A program made the translations under genes and the position numbers. The notes below the pieces were generated by a model. That model was given only the letters and a program-made list of their open reading frames with translations, had not been told where the DNA came from and did not search any database. A stretch of DNA of 64,000 nucleotides. It comes from Francisella halioticida. Lineage in GTDB: Bacteria; Pseudomonadota; Gammaproteobacteria; Francisellales; Francisellaceae. The first letter of the stretch is position 1. Each line of letters opens with the position of its first letter. The stretch lies in contig NZ_CP022132.1 of NCBI RefSeq assembly GCF_002211785.1, forward strand, positions 124,001 through 188,000, written 5' to 3'. Below, one piece after another: positions 19,624 through 29,394 of this stretch.

Positions 19624-20379
19624 ATGAAAAAAATTATAGCTTTATTGGTTGTTGTGTTCTTATATGTTAATAGTTTTGCCAGCGACACTTTTACGCAGTC
19701 TTTTTTTGATGATCATAATCATTCAACGTATAAATTTTCACCTAAAAACAATAATTATCGTGATGATGTAAAAATACAAGAGTATGGTTTCAATTTTGGT
19801 AAGGATGATTCTAACAATTATAACTGTAGTTATAATGCATCAGGACAAATAAGGTGTGGGAATTATAAACTTAGAAAAGATACAACTAGTGATTGCGGGA
19901 AAAAATTAAGTAAAAAAATGTTAGAACATCTTGAGAAACTTAAAAAATCTAAAAATATTAGTGAGGGAGATGATTTTAACTGTGCTTTAGATAGTGATGA
20001 TGAGGCTTATTGTTGGGGTAGTAATAAAAGAGGTCAGCTTGGTACGCCTGAGGTAAAAAGTAAATCAAAAATTCCACAAAAAGTTGATACAAGTATTAAA
20101 TTTAGAAAAGTATACACAAAAGCACATTATGCTTGTGCTTTAGATGAAAACAATCATGCCTATTGCTGGGGTGATGGTAGTAATGGAGAAGTTGGTAATG
20201 GTGAAAAAGGACTTTTTAGTGAGCCACAAAAAGTTAAAACAGATATACAATTTAGTCGATTAATTATGGCAAGGACATATACTTGTGGAATTACTAAGGG
20301 ATCTAATGAAGTATATTGTTGGGGTAAGGGTAAAAAAGGTACTTTAAGTCTAAACTCTTCGGTACCTGTTAAAATTTAA
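19624..20379 (+). CDS. secreted RCC1-repeat protein, cysteine-rich (copy 1)
   Basis: 251 residues with a signal peptide (MKKIIALLVVVFLYVNSFAS). The C-terminal half has degenerate RCC1-type blades: CALDSDDEAYCWGSNKRGQL, CALDENNHAYCWGDGSNGEV and CGITKGSNEVYCWGKGKKG. Each blade carries a Cys pair about 10 residues apart, as expected for disulfide-braced repeats outside the cytoplasm. The full propeller needs about seven blades, so this is partial or self-assembling. Role unknown. A paralogue follows 22 bases later. Confidence 0.75.
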   Translation: MKKIIALLVVVFLYVNSFASDTFTQSFFDDHNHSTYKFSPKNNNYRDDVKIQEYGFNFGKDDSNNYNCSYNASGQIRCGNYKLRKDTTSDCGKKLSKKMLEHLEKLKKSKNISEGDDFNCALDSDDEAYCWGSNKRGQLGTPEVKSKSKIPQKVDTSIKFRKVYTKAHYACALDENNHAYCWGDGSNGEVGNGEKGLFSEPQKVKTDIQFSRLIMARTYTCGITKGSNEVYCWGKGKKGTLSLNSSVPVKI

Positions 20380-20401
20380 AAAGATATTAAGAAACTTATT
20401 T

Positions 20402-21067
20402 ATGAAAAAAAATATAATAATAATTACACTTGTGTTGATATATAGTAGTGCTTTCGCTCTTGAAACTTATACCCAAAGCTTCTTTTCAGCATACAATAGG
20501 AACAATGAATATAATAAAAATATAGCTTATTATGCTTCTGGCGAGCTTAGGGTCGGCCATCATGATATTATCGAAGCTGATTCTGGTAATGATAATGCGA
20601 AACAAATAGAAGAGCATTACAAACAGCTTCAAAAAGCCAAAGGAATTAGTGTGAAGAGTGGTTCTAGATGCTTCATGGATAAAAATTATAATATTTACTG
20701 TGTCAATGATAAGTACTCTGATGAGCCAGAAGAGCAACAACAAAGTAAAGCTTCAGATTCTTTAGGCATAAGCTTTAGTGAAGATAATAAATTTGAAAAA
20801 GTATATGGTCAGAGTAAATATGCTTGTGCTTTAGATAAACAAGGAAATGCTTATTGTTGGGGAGATGGTGATCAAGGAGAGCTTGGAAATGGAGAAAGAG
20901 GACACTTTAGTAAACCACAAAGAGTTAAAACAAATATTAAGTTTAGTAGATTGAGTGTATCTAAAACATATGTTTGTGGAATTGCCACAGAAAATAAAGG
21001 TATTTATTGTTGGGGTAAAAGTACAGGAAGTACAAACTTAAATTCTGCAGTTCCTGTTAAGATATAA
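20402..21067 (+). CDS. secreted RCC1-repeat protein, cysteine-rich (copy 2)
   Basis: 221 residues with a signal peptide (MKKNIIIITLVLIYSSAFAL) and the same TYTQSFFSAYN-like mature N terminus as the neighbour. Two clear blades remain (CALDKQGNAYCWGDGDQGEL, CGIATENKGIYCWGKS), plus a degraded one (CFMDKNYNIYC without the Trp-Gly). It ends LNSAVPVKI like its paralogue, so the pair arose by tandem duplication. The stop is one base from the helicase ATG, suggesting co-translation. Confidence 0.75.
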   Translation: MKKNIIIITLVLIYSSAFALETYTQSFFSAYNRNNEYNKNIAYYASGELRVGHHDIIEADSGNDNAKQIEEHYKQLQKAKGISVKSGSRCFMDKNYNIYCVNDKYSDEPEEQQQSKASDSLGISFSEDNKFEKVYGQSKYACALDKQGNAYCWGDGDQGELGNGERGHFSKPQRVKTNIKFSRLSVSKTYVCGIATENKGIYCWGKSTGSTNLNSAVPVKI

Positions 21068-21068
21068 C

Positions 21069-23813
21069 ATGAGTGAAAACTCTAAGAAGTTTCTTACAAA
21101 TTCAAAACGTTTTAAAATCGTAACGGAGTTAAATGACCAACTAAATAATTGTGAGGAGTTCATAATTAGTGTTGCATTTGTAACACTAAGTGGTGTTTTG
21201 TGTATTTTAGAATCTTTACGCCAATTACAAACTAATAATATAAAAGGTAAGATCTTGACAGGGTGTTACCTAAATTTTACTGAGCCAAAAGCTTTAGAAA
21301 AGCTTCTTGAGTTTAATAATATAGAACTCAAAATACTTGATAGTGAAAACTTTCACGCTAAAGGATTCTTTTTTAGAAATGAGAAAAATTGGCAAGTGAT
21401 GTTAGGTAGTTCAAACTTAACTCAATCTGCTTTGACAATAAACAATGAGTGGAATATTCTTTTTGAAGCTAATCAAGATGATGAAATTATTAGACAAGCT
21501 TTGTTGGAATTTAATAAACTTTTTAATCATGCTAGGTATGTTAGAGATTTTATTGATGAATACAAAGAAATATATTGTAGACAAAAAAGGCTACAAGCTA
21601 CTGAAGCTATACATTTGCAAAATAGTTGTATAAAACCAAATAAAATTCAAAGAGAGGCTTTAAATAGTCTAGATACATTAAGGAAAGATAGTAAAGATAA
21701 GGCTTTAATAATAAGTGCTACAGGTACTGGGAAAACTTTCTTAAGTGCATTTGATGTTGCAGAAGTTAGACCTGAACGTTGCCTTTTTATAGTTCATCGT
21801 ACAAATATAGCAATAAAAGCTAAAGAAACTTTTGCTAAAATTATTAAAGATAAGGCTTTAGGCTTATATACGGGTGATAATAAAGACTCTACAGAATATT
21901 TATTTGCGACTATACAAACACTTAAAAATCCAAAAGTTTTAGCAAATTTTTCAAGAAATGAGTTTAGTTATATAGTTATTGATGAGGTTCATCACGCGGA
22001 GGCAAAGAGCTATAAAAAAGTTTTTGATTACTTTAAGCCTAAGTTTTTACTTGGAATGACAGCTACTCCAGAGCGAACAGATGATGCTGATATCTTTAAG
22101 TTGTTTGATTATAACATTGCCTATGAAATTAGATTACATCAGGCCTTAGAAGAGGGCTTACTGTGTCCTTTTCATTATTTTGCCATAGAGGATTTTTATA
22201 TTGAGTCAGAAAAATATTTAACTATAAATTTCTTAAAACTAGTTGATGATGGTCGAATTGCACATATAGTTGAGAAAATGAACTTTTATAAGTTTAGTGG
22301 ACAGTTTAGAAGTGCATTAATGTTTGTTAGTAATGTCAATGAAGCAAAAGAGCTAGCTACTAAATTAACTCAAAAAGGGATAAGATCAAAAGCTTTAACA
22401 AGTGAAGATTCTGAGAGATCTAGATTAGAAGCTATAAGTCAGCTTGAGTCAAATCATTTAGAAGTTATTGTGACGGTTGATATTTTTAATGAAGGTGTTG
22501 ATATTCCATGTGTAAATCAAGTTATATTATTACGCCCAACACAGAGTGCTATCGTTTATATTCAGCAATTAGGTAGAGGTTTGCGCAAGCATAAAGATAA
22601 GCATTTTGTTGTGGTTTTAGATTTTATCGCGAATTATAATAATAATTTTCTTATCCCTGTAGCATTAAGCCAAAATAATAGTTATGACAAGGATGAGCTT
22701 AAAAGCTTTGTTATTTCACCAAATAATTATATAGCTGGCCAAAGTACTATAACATTTACAAATATCGCTAAAGAGATTATTTACAAGAATATCCAGATAA
22801 CAAATTTTTCACAGTTAAAGAATATAAAAAGAGATTATAAGCAGTTGAAAAAAGAACTTGGAAGGATACCAATGCTAGTTGATTTCCAAAAGTATAATTT
22901 TATATCTCCAGAAGTTGTCTTATCTGCTAAAGATACATATTATGATATATTAAACTCTTTTAAAGAAAATATAGCTGAACTTGATAGAAGGCAATATTTA
23001 ATTTTGAAATTCATTTCTAAAGAGTTTACGCCAGCAAAAAGGTTATATGAAATATTAATTCTAGAGAACTTACTAAATTGTAGTAATTTGGTAATGTCAC
23101 AGCTTGAGTCAAAGCTTCGAGAAAACCTGGATGATTTTGATATTAATAGCTTTAATAATGCTCTAAAGCACTTGGCTTTAGATATATTTACAGTTAATGC
23201 CGCAAGACAAAATTACGAGCCATTGATATCTATAAATAATGGAAAAATTTTACTCATAGTTATAGATTTAATAGAAAGCAGCTGTTTATTAGAATTTCAT
23301 CTTAGGGACTTGATTGAATATAATAAATTAATTTATTCAGAAAGGTATAGTCATCGTAAAAATGCAGATTTAGCAATGTATGCTAAGTATTCAAAAAAAG
23401 ATATTGCTCATCTTCTGAATCATGATTATACCAATGGAGGGGTTAACTTAGCAGGGTACAGAGTTTTTGAGAATAAAGCATTTCTTTTTATGACTTTTGA
23501 TGAGAATAAGAAGTTTACACAGCATGATAATAAATTTATTTCTTCGAAAGTTTTTACTTATTATTCTAAAGCTGGAAAGAGTTTAAATGATAAGCTTGAA
23601 AATAACTTAGTAAAAGATATTTATATAAGGTACGTGTTTGCTAGGACAAATAAGAATAATGAATATCTCTATTTAGGTACAGTTTCAAAATGTTTGGGCG
23701 CCAGAGAGCTTTTAAAAACCAAGAAGATGATTGAATATAGGTTTGAATTACAGCAAGCATTAACTAAAGAAATATGGGAATATTTTGGAGAAATTTATAA
23801 AAATAAAATTTGA
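21069..23813 (+). CDS. PLD-nuclease-like / SF2 helicase / DUF3427 protein
   Basis: 914 residues. The N-terminal phospholipase-D fold (residues 1-165) has HAKGFFF and GSSNLTQSAL, an HxK motif. An SF2 helicase core follows: Walker A SATGTGKTF (about residue 215), DEVHHAEAKSYKKV (about 303), GMTATPERTDD, and motif VI QQLGRGLRKH (about 498). The C-terminal 330 residues correspond to DUF3427. This architecture occurs in bacterial DNA repair and defence contexts; no toxin, methylase or other defence partner lies near, so a defence role is only a possibility. Its ATG is one base after the RCC1 gene stop. Confidence 0.88.
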   Translation: MSENSKKFLTNSKRFKIVTELNDQLNNCEEFIISVAFVTLSGVLCILESLRQLQTNNIKGKILTGCYLNFTEPKALEKLLEFNNIELKILDSENFHAKGFFFRNEKNWQVMLGSSNLTQSALTINNEWNILFEANQDDEIIRQALLEFNKLFNHARYVRDFIDEYKEIYCRQKRLQATEAIHLQNSCIKPNKIQREALNSLDTLRKDSKDKALIISATGTGKTFLSAFDVAEVRPERCLFIVHRTNIAIKAKETFAKIIKDKALGLYTGDNKDSTEYLFATIQTLKNPKVLANFSRNEFSYIVIDEVHHAEAKSYKKVFDYFKPKFLLGMTATPERTDDADIFKLFDYNIAYEIRLHQALEEGLLCPFHYFAIEDFYIESEKYLTINFLKLVDDGRIAHIVEKMNFYKFSGQFRSALMFVSNVNEAKELATKLTQKGIRSKALTSEDSERSRLEAISQLESNHLEVIVTVDIFNEGVDIPCVNQVILLRPTQSAIVYIQQLGRGLRKHKDKHFVVVLDFIANYNNNFLIPVALSQNNSYDKDELKSFVISPNNYIAGQSTITFTNIAKEIIYKNIQITNFSQLKNIKRDYKQLKKELGRIPMLVDFQKYNFISPEVVLSAKDTYYDILNSFKENIAELDRRQYLILKFISKEFTPAKRLYEILILENLLNCSNLVMSQLESKLRENLDDFDINSFNNALKHLALDIFTVNAARQNYEPLISINNGKILLIVIDLIESSCLLEFHLRDLIEYNKLIYSERYSHRKNADLAMYAKYSKKDIAHLLNHDYTNGGVNLAGYRVFENKAFLFMTFDENKKFTQHDNKFISSKVFTYYSKAGKSLNDKLENNLVKDIYIRYVFARTNKNNEYLYLGTVSKCLGARELLKTKKMIEYRFELQQALTKEIWEYFGEIYKNKI

Positions 23814-23886
23814 GCTGTAATTAAATACTTTTTTATTTTTGTTTGTTATAATTGAAGTTAAAGGAAGACATGTTAGGAGAGTTGTC

Positions 23887-24723
23887 ATGGCGTATAAAAA
23901 AGTTTTATTAGCAGTAAATGTTTATGAAAATGTAGATGTTGTAATTAAGTCTGCCGTAGACTTTGCTAAGAAGCATAGTACCGAAGTTATAAAAGTGGTT
24001 ACAGTTATTGACTGTGTAGCGCCGTTTGTGCCATCAATAGTTGATTTCCAGCATTCAATAGAGAAAGAAGCACAAGAAGAGCTAAATAAGCTAGTAGCTA
24101 AAATCTCAGGGATTAAAGTTGAGCATGAAGTATTAGTTGGTAATCCAGCAACAGAAATTGTTACATACGCAGAAGAAAGTCAATGTGATGTAATCGTGTT
24201 AGGTTCTCATGCTACTCACGGTATCAACTTACTTTTAGGTTCTGTTGCTAACGCTGTTTTACATAAAGCTAAATGTGATGTATTAACTGTGAGAGTTAGT
24301 GAAAATGAAGCTGCTGTAAGTAAAGCCCATAGCTATACTAAATTGTTAGTGCCTACAGATCTTGAGAATGACTCATGTATTGTTGTTGATAAAGCAAAAG
24401 AAATAGCTAAGCTTTATGATGCAAAATTAGACACAGCATTTGTTATACCGAATGATAGTATTTCCTTGATGACTTATGAGACTGCAAAAGTTGAAAAAGC
24501 TTTAGAGAAATTCGCTGAAAAAAATAATATAGATGGTGAAAAATCAGTAATGATTGGCGCAATATCTAATAGCTTATTGGAAAAAGCTGAGAAAGATAAA
24601 AATGACCTAATTGTTGTAGGAAGCCATAGAAGAGGCGCAATTGGTAGATTTTTCTTAGGCTCAACGGCAAATAGTATCTTACATGAGGCAAATGTTGACG
24701 TCCTGGTTGTAAGACTTAAATAA
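23887..24723 (+). CDS. universal stress protein, tandem UspA domains
   Basis: 278 residues from the ATG at 23887, which has AGGAGA at good spacing; the frame extends upstream but without similarity. Two Usp domains (about 1-138 and 139-278) each end in the ATP-binding G-2x-G-9x-G-S/T pattern: GSHATHGINLLLGSVANAV and GSHRRGAIGRFFLGSTANSI. It is cytosolic and linked to stress tolerance in the family. It stands alone with its own leader. Confidence 0.93.
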   Translation: MAYKKVLLAVNVYENVDVVIKSAVDFAKKHSTEVIKVVTVIDCVAPFVPSIVDFQHSIEKEAQEELNKLVAKISGIKVEHEVLVGNPATEIVTYAEESQCDVIVLGSHATHGINLLLGSVANAVLHKAKCDVLTVRVSENEAAVSKAHSYTKLLVPTDLENDSCIVVDKAKEIAKLYDAKLDTAFVIPNDSISLMTYETAKVEKALEKFAEKNNIDGEKSVMIGAISNSLLEKAEKDKNDLIVVGSHRRGAIGRFFLGSTANSILHEANVDVLVVRLK

Positions 24724-24854
24724 AAAATATCTTCTTATACATCTTTATCGCTAACTAAAATTCCAAAATTTTTACTAAATTCCTGTTAAAAAGTGTATTT
24801 TTGCCAAAAAATATATTTAAATAGAAGTATCAGGTCTAGATAATTGGTTAGAGA

Positions 24855-26100
24855 ATGAAGAAGTTTTTAGTGCTTTTAGCAAGTACAGCTGAGTGGTATG
24901 AGTTTACAGTATATTCGTTTTGTGCTGTGTATATTGGTGAAGCATTTTTTCCAAATCTAGCAACTCCATTTGCTAGTTTTTTTAGCAGCTTTTGGAGCCT
25001 TTGCTGCAGGTTTTTTAGCTAGACCTTTTGGCGGTATTATTTTTGGATATATTGGTGATAAGAAATCAAGGACAACAGCTCTTGCTTGGGCGGCATTCTT
25101 TATGGGATTACCAACTGTGGGTATTGCACTATTACCATCTTATGCAACAATAGGTATTTTAGCACCTATATTACTGGTTCTATTCAGAATACTTCAGGGA
25201 ATCGCTTTAGGAGGCCAGTATAGTGGTTCAATAGTTATACTTGTGGAAGAGGAAGAGACTATACTAGGAAAAGCAAAGGCTACAGCAAATGTTATAGCAA
25301 CGGCTTTTGGTGGAATGTTATTTGCTATTATTAGTTTCCAAATTATTAGATACTTTATTCCTAGCGAACTGATGTCACATGGTGGATGGAGAATACTATT
25401 TGCTATAGCAATTATTCTTATAGTTATGTCGTTCTTTATTAAGCATACTGGAGATAGTAAATCAGAAGCTTCATCAAGTCAGCAAGTTAAATTATGGCAT
25501 TTAATTGTGAAGTATTGGAAAAGTATCGTTTTTATGATGCTATTATGCTTTCCTGGAGCAGTCGTAGCATATTTTCAAATAACTATATTACCAAATATTA
25601 TTACTCAAGTTCTTGGCCATAAAGATGTTGATGTTGCTATCCTTACTACTATAAGCCTAGTTGTTTTTATTGGATCATGTGCTTTAGCAGCTAGATTAAC
25701 GAAGTTCTTTAATATTAAGTCAATAACGGCTACAGGCTTAGTTCTAATGTTATTACTTCCATTGCCAATGTATGCCCTATATAAATACGATAATAGTTTG
25801 TTGATCTTATTTTTTGTAATAATATCTGCTATTTTTGGTTTATTCTATGGCAATATTATGGTGATCTTTACTGAGAGTTTTCCTAAGCAAATACGCTATA
25901 CAGGTTTTGCTCTAGCTTATAATATAGGTTTTGGAATTTATGGAGGACTTCTACCATTTTTATGTTTTTATCTAGCAGAACATATATCTGATTATATGGC
26001 TGTTGGAATGATTTGTGTAAGTGCTGTAGTAGGACTACTTACTTTATATAAGCTTGAGCCAGAAAGTTGTAAAGATGTTACTAGTAGAAAGATTAGGTAA
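24855..26100 (+). pseudogene. MFS transporter, MHS family, one-base frameshift near the N terminus
   Basis: The ATG at 24855 starts MKKFLVLLASTAEWYEFTVY, the usual first helix. At 24977-24983 a run of seven T is one too long, so the frame reads SFFSSFWSLC and stops. Removing one T restores ASFLAAFGAFAAGFLARPFGG and the rest, open to 26100 with RPFGGIIFGYIGDKKSR and ALGGQYSGS. Twelve helices are predicted. Its place just before pxpBAC suggests it once carried 5-oxoproline or a related acid, which is inference. A sequencing error in the T run is possible. Confidence 0.8.
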
Positions 26101-26109
26101 TATTTGATT

Positions 26110-26727
26110 ATGAATGAATATTTTTTAGGTCAAAATTGTTTTGTCTATAATTTGAGCAACAAGTTGTCGTTAAACGATAATTTAAAGGTTCTTAAAATAT
26201 ATAAAAGTATTATAATGGATGATCAGTTTTGTAGTAAGTTTAATATTTATGATATTGTGCCGTCATATAACTCTGTTGCTTTTCATTTTGGATATGAGAA
26301 TCCTGTTGAGCTTAAAGTAGCTATCTCAAATAGGATACGGAGTGTTGATTATGATCAGACGATAGAGCCACAAATTCACAATATACAGGTTAAATATAAT
26401 GGTCAAGATTTAGAACTAGCAGCAGAAAAGCTTGGTATAGAGGTATCTGAAATCATAAAAAGGCATACCCAAACAGAATATCACATTGCTATGCTTGGTT
26501 TTAAACCATATTTGCCATATTTGCTCGGGTTAGATAAAAGTCTATCACTACCTCGATTAGAGACTCCTAGAAATAGAATTGCTGCAGGATCAATCGGTAT
26601 TGGTGGGGCTCAAACAACTATTTTTCCAGAGCAAACACCCAGTGGGTGGAACATAATTGGTATATCAGATTTTAAGGATTTCTCTAAGCTTAGGCCTGGA
26701 GATAAAATAGTTTTTAGGGAGGTATGA
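26110..26727 (+). CDS. pxpB: 5-oxoprolinase subunit PxpB (KipI-like)
   Basis: 205 residues from the ATG at 26110. Family markers are the FHFGYENP-like N-terminal segment, HTQTEYHIAMLGFKPYLPYLLGL and the glycine-rich RNRIAAGSIGIGGAQTTIFPEQTPSGWNIIG block. With PxpA and PxpC it forms the ATP-dependent prokaryotic 5-oxoprolinase that opens 5-oxoproline to glutamate. The gene follows the transporter by 9 bases, and pxpA begins one base after its stop. Confidence 0.9.
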   Translation: MNEYFLGQNCFVYNLSNKLSLNDNLKVLKIYKSIIMDDQFCSKFNIYDIVPSYNSVAFHFGYENPVELKVAISNRIRSVDYDQTIEPQIHNIQVKYNGQDLELAAEKLGIEVSEIIKRHTQTEYHIAMLGFKPYLPYLLGLDKSLSLPRLETPRNRIAAGSIGIGGAQTTIFPEQTPSGWNIIGISDFKDFSKLRPGDKIVFREV

Positions 26728-26728
26728 A

Positions 26729-27427
26729 ATGCTTTTGATAAATTGTGACTTAGGTGAAAGAGGTGTTGCTCATGTTGTTGATGATCAATTAGTTAAATAT
26801 ATAGATATTGCAAATATCGCTTGTGGTGGACATGCTGGAGATAAACAAAGCGTTGATTACTATGTGGATCTTTGTAAAAAAAATAATGTAAAAGTTACAG
26901 CTCATGTATCATATCCAGATAAAGAGAATTTTGGCAGAAAGGTTATCAATATGGTTGATGGTGACTTATGTGACTCTTTTGATGAGCAGTTTGCTCTTTT
27001 TGATGGAAATATAAAATCAATAAAACCACATGGGGCCTTATATAATGAGCTTAATGTAGATGAAAAGCTTGTTAAAACATTTGTTTCTTGGTGTGTGAAG
27101 AATGATGTCCAAGAGTTATTAGTTAGTCCATTTGGTCTTTTGAAAAAACATGCTGAAGAAAATGATATAAAAACAACTTTAGAAAGCTTTTCTGAAAGAG
27201 GTTATTTTTTAGATAAAAACAACAAGCCTATGCTTATACCAAGAGGTCAGCCAAATGCAGAGATTAAAGATGTGCAAAAAACTGTTGAGCAGTATCGTGA
27301 GCTAGCAAGAGGTTTTATAAATGTTAAAGGTCAAGAAATAGCCTTTGATTCACAAACAATATGTATACATTCTGATAGTGAGATAGTTTTAGAGTTAGCT
27401 AAGCAACTTAATCAAGCCAAAGGTTAA
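26729..27427 (+). CDS. pxpA: 5-oxoprolinase subunit PxpA (LamB/YcsF family)
   Basis: 232 residues, slightly shorter than usual. The N terminus LINCDLGERGVAH and the metal-site region IACGGHAGD match the family, followed by HVSYPDKENFGR and the conserved KPHGALYNEL block. GGGAGGTATGAA gives a strong Shine-Dalgarno sequence. Gene order pxpB-pxpA-pxpC with gaps of 1-2 bases indicates one operon. Confidence 0.93.
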   Translation: MLLINCDLGERGVAHVVDDQLVKYIDIANIACGGHAGDKQSVDYYVDLCKKNNVKVTAHVSYPDKENFGRKVINMVDGDLCDSFDEQFALFDGNIKSIKPHGALYNELNVDEKLVKTFVSWCVKNDVQELLVSPFGLLKKHAEENDIKTTLESFSERGYFLDKNNKPMLIPRGQPNAEIKDVQKTVEQYRELARGFINVKGQEIAFDSQTICIHSDSEIVLELAKQLNQAKG

Positions 27428-27429
27428 TT

Positions 27430-28236
27430 ATGACAGACTTTTTTTCAGTTAACGGTGGATTATCTTTTCCTATCTCATTAAGAGAGTTTGGGTCTCAAGA
27501 TAAAGGACTATCCCCCAAAGGGGCACAAGATCAATTAAGTTTTAATACTGCATATAGCTTATTAGATAGCCCCCGTGATTTCCAAGCAGTAGAGATGATC
27601 TATCCATCTAGAATAACAGCTAATAGGGATTTACTAATAGTTATATGTGGGGCTTCTTATGAGAGAGAAGGTATTAGCTCGCAAAATATTCTATATAATC
27701 AAGTTTACAAGCTTAATAAAGATGAGGTCTTAGAGTTTAAAGGTACAAAAAAAGGCTTTAGAACGGTTATTTTAGCTATAGTATTTGAACCAGGCTTAGA
27801 AAAACTAATTGGTAAGAAAAGATCTGAAAAGCTAGGTGAGTTTATAAATCTTAATTATAGAAATAACTTTATAAGAGTAACGAAGGGTCCTGAGTTCTTT
27901 ATTTTAAAAGATAATACCTTTTTTGATGAGCTATGGAGTATTTCCCCAAACTCTAGCCAAATGGGATTATCTCTAAATGGCCCAAGTTTAGATACTGAAA
28001 AAATTGAAATGATATCTCAACCTGTTTCTGATGGGACTGTGCAGTTATCTCCAGGAGGGCCGATAGTCTTAATGAGGTATCGTCAAACTGTAGGGGGCTA
28101 CCCTAGAGTTGTAAACGTTATCGAACCTGATATAAGTAAGCTTGCACAATTTGCTCCTGGATCAAAGCTTAGGTTTAAGCTTATTGATCTTGATGAGGCT
28201 TTTAATATTATGAAAGATTTGAATGAAATAATATAA
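27430..28236 (+). CDS. pxpC: 5-oxoprolinase subunit PxpC (KipA-like carboxyltransferase fold)
   Basis: 268 residues. The carboxyltransferase-domain markers are GLSPKGAQDQLSFNTA, the SNGPSLDTEK-like segment (GLSLNGPSLDTEK), SDGTVQLSPGGPIVLMRYRQTVGGYPR and the C-terminal APGSKLRFKLID. It is the third subunit of the Pxp complex. The next gene downstream is only a dgkA relic, so the operon ends here. Confidence 0.92.
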   Translation: MTDFFSVNGGLSFPISLREFGSQDKGLSPKGAQDQLSFNTAYSLLDSPRDFQAVEMIYPSRITANRDLLIVICGASYEREGISSQNILYNQVYKLNKDEVLEFKGTKKGFRTVILAIVFEPGLEKLIGKKRSEKLGEFINLNYRNNFIRVTKGPEFFILKDNTFFDELWSISPNSSQMGLSLNGPSLDTEKIEMISQPVSDGTVQLSPGGPIVLMRYRQTVGGYPRVVNVIEPDISKLAQFAPGSKLRFKLIDLDEAFNIMKDLNEII

Positions 28237-28261
28237 ACTTTACAAATTTCACAAAAAATAT

Positions 28262-28491
28262 TAAATATATCTAAGCACAGTTTTTATTATTTATATTTTT
28301 GACTGTTACTATTTGGATATTTCCTTTAAGTATAAGCTGGAAATTTGTTCTTCAATTAATATTATTTTTCCAGTATTTTTTAGAGATTATAAATAGTGCT
28401 ATAGAAAGAGTGGTTGGTTTTGATAAAAACTGACTATTATGAGTTAGCAAAGAAAATTAAATGTGCTAGTTCAGCATTAGCATTATAAGTG
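28262..28491 (+). pseudogene. diacylglycerol kinase (DgkA) relic
   Basis: The stretch between pxpC and the phosphate genes still reads AQFLLFIFLTVTIWIFPLS, then FLEIINSAIERVVGFDKN, and after a one-base frame change YYELAKKIKCASSALAL and stop. This is the conserved Glu-x-x-Asn-(S/T)-Ala-Ile-Glu region and the YHELSGRAKDxxSAAV-like helix of DgkA. An in-frame TAA, the frameshift and loss of about the first 30 residues show a dead gene. Intact DgkA recycles diacylglycerol in the inner membrane. Confidence 0.7.
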
Positions 28492-28722
28492 TTCACTTAA
28501 TAAAAAACCACTTTATAATTTGGGAGATAGCTATTTAAAGTATAGATTTTCTCTTTCAAAAGAGCTTTTCTTATTTGAAGCCAGATATGTTATATTAGTT
28601 TTTCCATTAACACAACAAAAAAAATAATATAAAAAAAATAATAATTTCTTGTTGTTTTTGTGTATTTCTTTGTTATAAACTTTGAGTGTCAAATATGCAA
28701 AAACATAGTTAGGAGATTATAT

Positions 28723-29379
28723 ATGTTGCGCAAACTGGTTAAGAGTCTGATCCCAAGTCAAGATAAGATATTTTTTGAGTTAATGATAGAAGCAACAGAG
28801 ACTGTTGAAGACTCAGCTAGAATTTTAGATCAAATAGTCAAAGAAAAAGATAATCTAACTCTATCAGAACTTTCTGAAGAGTTAAGACTAACTAGAACAG
28901 TAACTGTTGAAGTTGCTAATAAGATGGATCATGAGTTGGCGAGACATTTTGTAACACCAATTGATAGAGTTGAGCTGCATAATGTAATAACTTTTCTACT
29001 AAAGCTTAATAAAAAAATAGTTAAAATACACAGATATATGCAAATCTTAATGGAGGAAGAAAGAGGTGATGTAAATCTATACTTAGCAAACTGTGTTGAA
29101 ACATTGCGTAAAATGACAAAAGTTTTGGATGATATGATGAAAGCTTTTGCAAAAGACAATAAAAAAGATCTGAAAAATTTATATATGAGACTGACGGCTC
29201 TGGATGAAAATGTTTTAGAAGATTTAGCTCATGCTCTTAAACGTTTTTCTCACTTTGAAGAAGGCGATATAATATTTATAATGAAAGTAAAGGATATATA
29301 TAAAGCTATTGAGAATGCTATCTCAACTTGTACTTCAATAGCAGAGTCAATAATGAGAATTCATGTTAAAGAAGTTTAA
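28723..29379 (+). CDS. DUF47 / PhoU-like phosphate transport regulator
   Basis: 218 residues from the ATG at 28723 with TAGGAGATTAT upstream; an in-frame extension to 28660 is untranslated leader. All-helical, with the PhoU-like E/D-rich repeats (ELMIEATETVEDSARILDQI, DENVLEDLAHALKRFSHFEE). DUF47 proteins partner with Pit transporters, and the Pit gene follows 15 bases later. The 220-base leader between the dgkA relic and this gene is AT-rich with no clear regulator site. Confidence 0.92.
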   Translation: MLRKLVKSLIPSQDKIFFELMIEATETVEDSARILDQIVKEKDNLTLSELSEELRLTRTVTVEVANKMDHELARHFVTPIDRVELHNVITFLLKLNKKIVKIHRYMQILMEEERGDVNLYLANCVETLRKMTKVLDDMMKAFAKDNKKDLKNLYMRLTALDENVLEDLAHALKRFSHFEEGDIIFIMKVKDIYKAIENAISTCTSIAESIMRIHVKEV

Positions 29380-29394
29380 TAAGGTATTTACTCT

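Noticed and set aside
21069-23813. A full phage-defence island around the PLD helicase
   Set aside because: No methylase, toxin, nucleotide cyclase, integrase or other defence gene is nearby; only the single protein architecture hints at it.
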